In this document: positions 1 through 5,009 of the stretch, one piece after another | How the letters are laid out: each line of letters starts with the position of its first letter | Numbering within the stretch: the stretch's first letter is position 1 | Assembly: GCA_030634785.1 (NCBI GenBank) | Contig: DAOWAC010000020.1 | Coordinates: forward strand, 1 to 9,945 | Length of the DNA stretch: 9,945 bases | Origin: Chloroflexota bacterium | GTDB taxonomy: Archaea; Iainarchaeota; Iainarchaeia; Iainarchaeales; GCA-2688035 | Direction: 5' to 3' | The notes under the pieces: model-generated | Database searches by the model: none | What the model was told of the DNA's origin: nothing | Seen by the model: only the letters and a program-made list of their open reading frames with translations | Program-made: the position numbers and the translations under genes

Positions 1-1
1 A

Positions 2-463
2 TTTGAACCAATGAACGGCAAAAAAAGAGAAGAAGTACTAAAAGAAAAAGGCGCAATAATAATTGCAAGCAGCGGAATGCTAACAGGCGGAGCAAGTTTG
101 GATTACTTCCAAAGAATGGCAGAAGATGCAAACAACTGCATGGTTTTTGTAGGATACCAAGGAGAAGGAAGCTTGGGAAGAAAGGTTCAAGGCGGACTAA
201 AGATGCTTCCAAGAACAGACGAAAAGGGAAGAACAAAAGCCCTAAATATAAATATGAGAATTGAAACAATTGACGGCTTCTCAGGCCACTCAGATATAGA
301 CCAACTTTTGGCATATGTAAGAAACCTAAAACCAAAGCCAAAAAAGATTCTGATAAACCACGGTGAAAGAACAAGAGCAGCAGAATTTGCAAGAGCACTA
401 GGAAACAGATTCAAACTCAACGCAAGCTCGCCAAGCAACCTTGACGCAGTAAGATTAAAATAG
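2..463 (+). CDS. fttA: Beta-CASP ribonuclease aCPSF1/FttA, C-terminal fragment (5' end outside window)
   Basis: This is the C-terminal part of an archaeal CPSF-like nuclease (metallo-beta-lactamase plus beta-CASP fold). The family cleaves RNA at U-rich sites and, as FttA, drives transcription termination. The frame is open from base 2, so the gene starts upstream. Counting from the Met at base 11, visible landmarks are SSGMLTGG (about residues 20-27), VGYQGEGSLGR, GFSGHSD with the motif-B histidine near residue 93, and NHGE with the motif-C histidine near 117. The last residues, NLDAVRLK, match the typical aCPSF1 tail. The N-terminal KH domains and the HxHxDH metal motif that would settle the subtype are outside the window. 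aCPSF2 or an RNase J-like paralogue is possible but less likely given this tail. The stop is TAG at 461-463, with U-tracts downstream. Confidence 0.86.
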   Translation, partial: FEPMNGKKREEVLKEKGAIIIASSGMLTGGASLDYFQRMAEDANNCMVFVGYQGEGSLGRKVQGGLKMLPRTDEKGRTKALNINMRIETIDGFSGHSDIDQLLAYVRNLKPKPKKILINHGERTRAAEFARALGNRFKLNASSPSNLDAVRLK

Positions 464-512
464 CACTATTTCTCTAAACAAGACAATTTACAAGACCCCA
501 AAAAAACAAAAT

Positions 513-642
513 ATACATAACGCCATTTTTTGAAAAATTTTTAGAAATTTAAAAATTCAAAAAAAAGGCAAGTATACATAAAAATAAAGGCTAAATTGGA
601 CTCTATTTCACGATATAAGGTTATATTTTTTTACATACATAA
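513..642 (+). repeat. Three ATACATAA motifs at exact 61-base spacing
   Basis: ATACATAA occurs at 513-520, 574-581 and 635-642, each 61 bases after the last. Copies two and three extend into a related block: GGCTAAATTGGACT (589-602) and GCCCAAATTGGGCT (649-662) share 11 of 14 bases. Copy one lacks this extension. The region is non-coding. It could be a decayed tandem duplication or an array of protein-binding sites upstream of the promoter at 678. Confidence 0.55.
526..557 (+). terminator. U-tract terminator of the upstream nuclease gene, with an AT-only inverted repeat
   Basis: A T6 run (526-531) and a T5 run (538-542) lie 60-80 bases after the nuclease stop. AATTTTTA (536-543) and TAAAAATT (550-557) form an 8-bp AT-only inverted repeat with a 6-base loop. 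Archaeal RNA polymerase terminates at U-tracts, so the T runs are the likelier functional part and the weak stem may be incidental. Inferred from sequence only. Confidence 0.45.
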
Positions 643-643
643 A

Positions 644-666
644 AAAAAGCCCAAATTGGGCTTTTT
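644..666. terminator. Perfect 9-bp hairpin with A-tract and T-tract
   Basis: A5 plus GCCC (644-652) pairs with GGGC plus T5 (658-666) around a 5-base AAATT loop. It has the shape of a bacterial intrinsic terminator and is symmetrical, so it could act on either strand. It ends 11 bases before the TATA box at 678, so it may block read-through from the nuclease gene into the next transcript. Archaea do not need hairpins for termination, so the role is inferred. Confidence 0.45.
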
Positions 667-671
667 GAAGC

Positions 672-685
672 GAAAAGTATTTATA
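672..685 (+). promoter_or_regulatory. BRE/TATA promoter for the candidate RNA
   Basis: A purine-rich BRE-like stretch (gaaaag, 672-677) is followed by TATTTATA (678-685), a good archaeal TATA box. The usual spacing puts the transcription start near 706-712. That coincides with the beginning of the GC-richer, structured block. Confidence 0.5.
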
Positions 686-707
686 GGGGGTCGCGTATAA
701 TAATAGT

Positions 708-871
708 GCTTTGCGAAGGGATTAAGATGAGGATAAATGAAAGCCATTTTGAAGTGGCTGAATTAAGTTCGGAAAAGGCATCTGAGCTAGGCAAGACTCT
801 AAGCAAAGGGGGCATTACCAAGTCTGACAGCGAAACTGCTTTTCCCAAGAAGTGTCGGCGGTAATGCCCTT
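708..871 (+). ncRNA. Candidate structured non-coding RNA, family not recognised
   Basis: This block is clearly richer in GC than its flanks and starts where the TATA box at 678-685 predicts. Its strongest feature is a perfect 10-bp stem, GGGCATTACC (810-819) with GGTAATGCCC (860-869), extendable by two G-U pairs. Inside are a second stem (824-829 with 853-858, one G-U) and an apical CTTTT/AGAAG hairpin (839-843 with 848-852) on a CCCA loop. The 5' part can form CTTTGC/GCAAAG (709-714 with 803-808), AGATG/CATCT (725-729 with 779-783) and a 7-bp hairpin (742-748 with 753-759, UUGA loop). T-runs follow at 900-903, 920-923 and 930-934. I found no tRNA, 5S, SRP or RNase P signature. Some of the short helices may be chance. 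A 45-codon ORF overlaps the block and is the main alternative. Confidence 0.42.
727..864 (+). CDS. Possible small ORF, 45 aa, hydrophilic (alternative to the ncRNA)
   Basis: An ATG at 727 opens 45 codons to TAA at 862-864. The peptide begins MRINESHFEVAELSSEK and ends AFPKKCRR: hydrophilic, with no signal peptide or membrane segment and no recognised family. An in-frame GTG at 706, close to the predicted transcription start, would add seven residues as a leaderless start. For coding: an uninterrupted, soluble-looking peptide behind a promoter. Against: no clear Shine-Dalgarno site, two consecutive CGG arginine codons where neighbouring genes mostly use AGA/AGG, and strong inverted repeats that end across the stop codon. 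I favour RNA over protein. Confidence 0.22.
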   Translation: MRINESHFEVAELSSEKASELGKTLSKGGITKSDSETAFPKKCRR

Positions 872-919
872 TCACCCCTATTAAACTACTTAGCTGTGCT
901 TTTAGCCCATTTAATTCCC

Positions 920-928
920 TTTTAAATT
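920..928 (+). promoter_or_regulatory. TATA box for the AK6-like kinase gene (leaderless start)
   Basis: TTTAAATT (921-928) ends 24 bases before the ATG at 953. This spacing predicts transcription starting at or next to the start codon. There is no Shine-Dalgarno site before the ATG, as expected for a leaderless mRNA. The element overlaps T-rich sequence that may also terminate the upstream candidate RNA. Confidence 0.45.
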
Positions 929-952
929 CTTTTTCTAGACAAATTCTTTTAT

Positions 953-1447
953 ATGCGCATTATAATTACAGGCAGCCCAGGAGTTGGAAAAACAAGTGTT
1001 GCAAAAACACTTGGAAAAAAACTTAATTGTCAGGTTCTTAATGAAAAACAGTTTGCTTTGGAGGAAAAAATCGGCAAATGGGATTCTAAAGAAGATGAAC
1101 TTGTTATTCCTTTAGTACCATATGCAAAGGCCTTAGATAAGCTTTTTTCTGAAAAGAAAAATGTAATAATTGAAGGTCATCTTTTATGCGAATTAAGAGC
1201 AAAACCTGATTTTATTGTTTTGATAAGAGTGCATCCTGAAGTGCTTGAAGGAAGGCTACATTCAAGAAATTATTCAGAAGAAAAGGTCCAGGACAATGTT
1301 TTCTGCGAAGGAATTGATTATTGTAAAAAGAAGGTTTTAAGAAATTACCCAGAGAAGAAGATTATAGAGGTCGAAAGCAGGAAAAGTATAAAAGAAACAT
1401 TGGACAAAATAATAATGGAGTTAAAGGAAAAAGGAGCCAAATTATAA
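953..1447 (+). CDS. AK6/Fap7-type adenylate kinase (P-loop NMP kinase)
   Basis: This is a small P-loop nucleotide kinase of the AK6/Fap7 family. Members interconvert adenine nucleotides with broad specificity, and eukaryotic and archaeal members also act in small-ribosomal-subunit maturation. The Walker A loop GSPGVGKTS spans residues 7-15. The Walker B-like strand NVIIEGHLLCEL spans 70-81, with EGH in place of the DYH or DxH seen in many homologues. The lid region HSRNYSEEKVQDN (103-115) closely matches the family's RGYSEEK motif, followed by a glutamate-rich helix. At 164 aa it is slightly short for the family, and the basic C-terminus (KEKGAKL) is typical. The ATG at 953 is supported by the P-loop position and by a TATA box 24 bases upstream. 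The next gene begins 31 bases downstream and is probably co-transcribed. General nucleotide kinase activity is near certain; the ribosomal role is inferred from family. Confidence 0.88.
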   Translation: MRIIITGSPGVGKTSVAKTLGKKLNCQVLNEKQFALEEKIGKWDSKEDELVIPLVPYAKALDKLFSEKKNVIIEGHLLCELRAKPDFIVLIRVHPEVLEGRLHSRNYSEEKVQDNVFCEGIDYCKKKVLRNYPEKKIIEVESRKSIKETLDKIIMELKEKGAKL

Positions 1448-1466
1448 AAAATTTGGATTTAGAAAA

Positions 1467-1473
1467 AAGGGGA
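1467..1473 (+). promoter_or_regulatory. Shine-Dalgarno-like site for the CARDB-like surface protein gene
   Basis: AAGGGGA (1467-1473) lies five bases before the ATG at 1479. It is the clearest purine-rich ribosome-binding-type site in the window and sits at an operon-internal gene. First genes here lack such a site and appear leaderless. Confidence 0.4.
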
Positions 1474-1478
1474 AAGTT

Positions 1479-2693
1479 ATGAATAAGTGGATTTTTATTA
1501 TTTTAATATTGCTTTTTGCAAGTCCAATAGCTTTTGGAGAAATTGTCTTTGAAAGAAACTTTGGAGAAATGGGTTATGAAAGCCTGCTTGTAGAAGGACC
1601 ACGAGAAACAGAATGTTTTGAGGCAGAATTCTTATATCCCCAGAATATTGCAATAGAAAGTAATGAAATATATCCTATTGCATCAATTGGTATAGAAATA
1701 GGACCAGTACAAACAGGAAAAATAGATGTGAATGCCTTTTTGAATGAAGAACAGATTGCTAATTTCTGCCTGGAAGACTTCAAATGTGAAGAAGAAAAGT
1801 GCTGGGAAAGACTTGAATTGCCAAAAGATTTACTGCTTGAAGAAGAGAATTCACTACAAATATGCCTTGGAACAGGCAATAGTATAACAAGCATAATGCT
1901 TGACAAAAACTCAGGAATAGGACTTTACAAAGCAGCTGATTTCTCAGAAGAAGATTCCTTTGTCACAACAGCAGAAAAAACAGATTTAGTAAAAGGCGAA
2001 AAAACAACAATAAAGATACTTCTACATAATCAAGGTAGTGCTGCAACAAATGTAAAAGTAGAATTTGCAAGACCTTTGGCAGATGATAAAAATGCCTTTT
2101 CAGTTGTTGAAGGAGATACATATTACACAGGCGAAATAGGACCAGGACAGGAAATTGAACTTGAGTATATTGTAAAACCAAGAAGGGCAGTGCATATGAC
2201 TTTGCCCCCTGCAATTGTTTATTTTGAAAATCCTTTTGGAGAAACTGAATCAAAATTTGGAAATCTTGTTGAATTGGATGTAAGAGAACCTGAAAGAAAA
2301 ATTGAAGCATTTGTTGTAAAAGAGGTTGAAAATGCAATGGTTGGACAGCCAATTAAAATGAGACTTGCTGTGAAAAATGTCGGAAACGATTCTCTTTACA
2401 GTTTGAGTACAAGCATGGAGTCAGATGCTGAAATAATTCAGCAGGAAACCCAAATAGAGGTTTTGCAACCGAAGGAAACCAAGTATTTGAATTTTACCAT
2501 TAACAGCAACAAAGCCGGAAAATTCCCAATAGGGTGTACAATAACCTATACAGATGTCAATGTTTCAGAAAGCAAGTGCCAAAACAGCTTTGCAGAATTT
2601 ATACAACCAGAAATAAATCCAATCATTTACATAGCAATTATATTTGCTATAATTGCAATTGGAATTTATATATACATTATGAAAACAGAGTAA
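1479..2693 (+). CDS. Secreted, C-terminally membrane-anchored protein with CARDB/NEW3-like domains
   Basis: A 404-residue surface protein. Residues 1-20 are a signal peptide (Lys near the start, hydrophobic core, ASPIAFG cleavage region). Residues 21-150 form a beta-rich, acidic, cysteine-containing region (NFCLEDFKCEEEKCW and QICLGT) of unrecognised fold. Two CARDB/NEW3-like beta-sandwiches follow, at about 163-265 (IKILLHNQGSAATNVKVEF) and 274-361 (MRLAVKNVGNDSLYSLS), carrying the 'N.G' turn typical of these domains. A hydrophobic segment at about 382-401 ends in a short MKTE tail, giving an N-outside, membrane-anchored topology. Such domains usually mediate adhesion or act as spacers. It follows the kinase gene by 31 bases with an SD-like site, and converges on a minus-strand surface gene. 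Codon use is AT-rich and typical of the window. Export and anchoring are well supported; the function is not known. Confidence 0.72.
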   Translation: MNKWIFIILILLFASPIAFGEIVFERNFGEMGYESLLVEGPRETECFEAEFLYPQNIAIESNEIYPIASIGIEIGPVQTGKIDVNAFLNEEQIANFCLEDFKCEEEKCWERLELPKDLLLEEENSLQICLGTGNSITSIMLDKNSGIGLYKAADFSEEDSFVTTAEKTDLVKGEKTTIKILLHNQGSAATNVKVEFARPLADDKNAFSVVEGDTYYTGEIGPGQEIELEYIVKPRRAVHMTLPPAIVYFENPFGETESKFGNLVELDVREPERKIEAFVVKEVENAMVGQPIKMRLAVKNVGNDSLYSLSTSMESDAEIIQQETQIEVLQPKETKYLNFTINSNKAGKFPIGCTITYTDVNVSESKCQNSFAEFIQPEINPIIYIAIIFAIIAIGIYIYIMKTE

Positions 2694-2732
2694 TTAAAGA
2701 AAAGCTTATTTCAAGACAATTAAAGAAAAGCT
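2692..2732. repeat. 15-base direct repeat spanning the convergent gene ends
   Basis: AATTAAAGAAAAGCT is repeated exactly at 2692-2706 and 2718-2732, with starts 26 bases apart. The first copy overlaps the stop of the plus-strand gene and the second overlaps the stop of the minus-strand gene. Read on the minus strand each copy is U-rich (AGCTTTTCTTTAATT), so the pair could be tandem terminators for the GLUG protein gene. Confidence 0.55.
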
Positions 2733-4947
2733 ACTTTTTCTTCAGCACAAACAGCACTATTGCAAGAAGCAGGGGAATGACCAAAAATCCTAACTCAGGA
2801 ACAGCACTAGTTCTAGGAGGCCCCAACACATTCAAATATTCTACATCCATGCTGTCAGGAACTGCAACAGCAACCTGGGAAGCGGTAGCAATAACCTCAT
2901 AATTTCCAAAATCCCAAGTACTTAACACAGTAAAAGGAATTTCGAAAGGAACCGGAGACGAGCCAACAGGCAATTGAAGCGACTCATTAACTGACATAGA
3001 CACACTAGACAAATCCTTCACACTTATTCTAACAACAGAATCCTCTAAAACAGTTCCCAAATTCACAACTTCAACCAAAGCATTAACAGTAACAGGCAAC
3101 GTTACAGTAACAGGATTGGTGTCCAACACAAACGAAACAATCTGGAACTCGGCAGTAGCAGGAACAGCAGAGCAAACAGGGTCAACTATACAAACAGGAG
3201 GGAGTCCTGTATCATCACATTTTTCATTCGCTCCACAATCAGCTTTAATAATCCATCCATTGTCAACAGTATTTCCAGTACAGGTTTCAGCATCTCCACT
3301 GCAATACTGTGTAAAAGACTGCTCTTCAACATTATCACCACAAGCCATTCCACTACACCGCTCACCAGCAACAGAACTATCACAAACAGTTGTAACAGGC
3401 TCAAAAAAGCCAGCAGCCGAACAACAAATCTCAGCAAGATTACATTCAGGAACAAGCCCACAAACACACCCAACCTGACACAGCCCAGGACAAGCAACAT
3501 CATTAGAACCATCACACACTTCATCAAAACCACTGCCGTTTGGAGCCTGAACAATGTCATCTCCACAACAACCTAACGGATTGCAGTCAGGATCCTCAAT
3601 AGCAGTACAGCCAGCAGGACAAACACCGTCACAGAAACCATCTGTAACGCAAACAGGAGCAGCAGGACAGACACATCCTGCCTGACAGCTGCCAGCACAG
3701 GCACTAGTGTTATTCCATCCGGTGCAGATTCCGCAATCGCTTGGACAGGTGTAACAGGCTTCAGAAGCAGGATTGCAGATGCCATCACCGCAAATTCTTA
3801 AGAAAGGATAACTGTCATTGGTTACGCTGTCAATGCTCCAAATGTTTTCAGTGCCGTTTACACTTTCTCCGACAAAATCCCAGCCTGCAGCAGTGAAAGT
3901 GGATTCTGTTTGCATCTGAGGAGTTGTTTTTCCTGCAATGCCAGTACAAGGAATACCCCAATCATAATAACAACCTATATTTATCAGGGAAGTTCCCTCA
4001 TCCCAGAATAAACCGGAATAGCTTCTGTCACGACTGGCTCCAAATAAACCTGCATGCCCTGTAAGAGGGACTATCTGGTTTGTTACAGCGTAAGAGTTGC
4101 TAATTGAATCCCTAAGGCTGTATCCAACAAGACCACCTATGTGAGCAAGTGCTGTATTATATATGCTTCCTTTAAAATAAGAGTTACTAACTGAATTGTC
4201 TTTGCTTTCTCCAATTAGTCCTCCAACATAACCAGAATCACCACGTACATTTACTGTAGAATAGGAATTGCTAACTGAACCATTCTCACTATAACCAACT
4301 AGCCCGCCTACCCTACTGACCCCACGTATACTTCCTGTAGAATAAGCGTTGCTAACTGAACTATTCTCACTATAACCAACTAGCCCGCCTGAAGAACTGC
4401 CCCCAAATAAATTCAAATTTAACAAGCCTACATTCTTAATTTCAGCATTGTCAATTATGGCAAAGAGACCCATTGGAGTTCCAACATTAAAATTTGAATA
4501 CAGATTATTTATCTCAAAGCCCTTTCCGTCAAAAGTCCCGTTGAAGGTGCCACTACCAGTTCCGATTGGTTTAAACCCTAAAAAAACTCCTGAGCTTGCT
4601 GGAATTTCATTCCAAGTATTTGTTACACCGCAAGGAATGTTACCTGTCAAAACATAATCTCCGTTAAGAGGTCCTGTTGTAGTTCCAATGCCCTGCAATT
4701 CCTCACAAGTACTAATCTTTATTGAACCACTGTCATCACATTCCTCGTCTGTCCTGCCAACAATTCCCTGCTGGACCCAGCCATCTGCACAACAGCCCTT
4801 GTCGCTGCAATCAGGATCATCAGCGACAGTACAATTAGCAGGGCAAACACCGTCACAGCCAGTTGGAACACAAACAGTAGCAGCAGCGCTGCCTGCCAGC
4901 AAAACAGAGAAAATCAAAACTGTTAGAATGCACAAATGTTTCTTCAT
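2731..4947 (-). CDS. Secreted mosaic surface protein: GLUG repeats, Cys-rich modules, Ig-like domain, C-terminal anchor
   Basis: A 738-residue exported protein. Residues 1-23 are a signal peptide. A Cys module follows (about 26-56, CDGVCPANC...DDPDC), then a 'guided by order' beta region that leads into GLUG-type repeats (about 180-305: GGLVGYSEN.SVSN.YS, four good units and one degenerate). Next come a CGDGICNPASEACYTCPSDCG-type module (about 383-403), a second copy of the first Cys module (about 436-460), more disulfide-rich sequence, and a CARDB-like sandwich (about 600-705). The end is VPELGF, a hydrophobic helix and KKK, which resembles archaeal sorting or anchor tails. I start at the ATG at 4947; an in-frame TTG two codons upstream has no extra support. 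A TATA box about 27 bases upstream implies a leaderless mRNA. GLUG repeats also occur in bacterial adhesins and IgA peptidases, so adhesion is a reasonable guess, but no catalytic motif is visible. Confidence 0.78.
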   Translation of the reverse strand: MKKHLCILTVLIFSVLLAGSAAATVCVPTGCDGVCPANCTVADDPDCSDKGCCADGWVQQGIVGRTDEECDDSGSIKISTCEELQGIGTTTGPLNGDYVLTGNIPCGVTNTWNEIPASSGVFLGFKPIGTGSGTFNGTFDGKGFEINNLYSNFNVGTPMGLFAIIDNAEIKNVGLLNLNLFGGSSSGGLVGYSENSSVSNAYSTGSIRGVSRVGGLVGYSENGSVSNSYSTVNVRGDSGYVGGLIGESKDNSVSNSYFKGSIYNTALAHIGGLVGYSLRDSISNSYAVTNQIVPLTGHAGLFGASRDRSYSGLFWDEGTSLINIGCYYDWGIPCTGIAGKTTPQMQTESTFTAAGWDFVGESVNGTENIWSIDSVTNDSYPFLRICGDGICNPASEACYTCPSDCGICTGWNNTSACAGSCQAGCVCPAAPVCVTDGFCDGVCPAGCTAIEDPDCNPLGCCGDDIVQAPNGSGFDEVCDGSNDVACPGLCQVGCVCGLVPECNLAEICCSAAGFFEPVTTVCDSSVAGERCSGMACGDNVEEQSFTQYCSGDAETCTGNTVDNGWIIKADCGANEKCDDTGLPPVCIVDPVCSAVPATAEFQIVSFVLDTNPVTVTLPVTVNALVEVVNLGTVLEDSVVRISVKDLSSVSMSVNESLQLPVGSSPVPFEIPFTVLSTWDFGNYEVIATASQVAVAVPDSMDVEYLNVLGPPRTSAVPELGFLVIPLLLAIVLFVLKKK
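4268..4390 (-). repeat. Near-identical 42-base direct repeat inside the GLUG region
   Basis: Bases 4268-4309 and 4349-4390 match at 41 of 42 positions (C4281 versus T4362), offset by 81 bases or 27 codons. Weaker similarity extends to about 4254 and 4335. They encode two GGLVGYSEN repeat units. Synonymous identity this high points to recent duplication or gene conversion of a repeat unit. Confidence 0.8.
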
Positions 4948-4970
4948 TTTCAAGTAGTTTATTGTCTTTT

Positions 4971-4983
4971 ATTATATTTAAAA
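4971..4983 (-). promoter_or_regulatory. TATA box for the GLUG surface protein gene
   Basis: On the minus strand the sequence reads TTTTAAATATAAT. The core, at about 4982-4975, lies 27 bases before the ATG at 4947, and no Shine-Dalgarno site precedes the start. This predicts a leaderless or nearly leaderless transcript independent of the upstream coiled-coil gene. Confidence 0.55.
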
Positions 4984-4995
4984 CTGATTAATAGC

Positions 4996-5003
4996 AAAAA
5001 AAA
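4996..5003 (-). terminator. U8 terminator after the coiled-coil lipoprotein gene
   Basis: The minus strand carries T8 (5003-4996), six bases beyond the TAA stop at 5012-5010. A uridine run this long directly after a stop is a classic archaeal terminator. It sits just upstream of the next gene's TATA box and so separates two minus-strand transcripts. Confidence 0.6.
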
Positions 5004-5009
5004 GAATTT

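Noticed and set aside
513..642. CRISPR array suggested by the 61-base periodicity.
   Set aside because: The identical part is only 8 bases, far shorter than a CRISPR repeat, and there are no cas genes.
727..785. Box C/D sRNA: ATGAGGA (727-733) as box C, with CTGA at 758 and 782.
   Set aside because: Box C has a mismatch, the spacing to the D' candidate is about twice normal, and no C' box is found.
708..880. RNase P RNA, SRP RNA, 5S rRNA or tRNA identity for the structured block.
   Set aside because: No GGAAAGTCC-type RNase P core, no SRP helix-8 GGAAG...AGCA loop, no TTCGA-type T-loop or acceptor pairing, and the length is wrong for most of these.
683..881. ATAGGGG (683-689) and CCCCTAT (875-881) as a 7-bp closing helix of the candidate RNA.
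   Set aside because: The 5' arm overlaps the TATA box and lies upstream of the predicted transcription start near 708, so it would not be in the RNA.
587..907. Long-range pairing of GGCTAAA (589-595) with TTTAGCC (901-907).
   Set aside because: Only seven bases, 300 bases apart, across two likely separate transcripts; consistent with chance.
2534..2902. 122-codon plus-strand frame across the convergent gene ends.
   Set aside because: It overlaps the end of the CARDB-like protein gene in another frame and is antisense to the GLUG protein C-terminus; no domain or promoter.
4948..4953. TTG start two codons upstream for the GLUG protein.
   Set aside because: The ATG at 4947 gives a normal signal peptide and a better fit to the TATA spacing.
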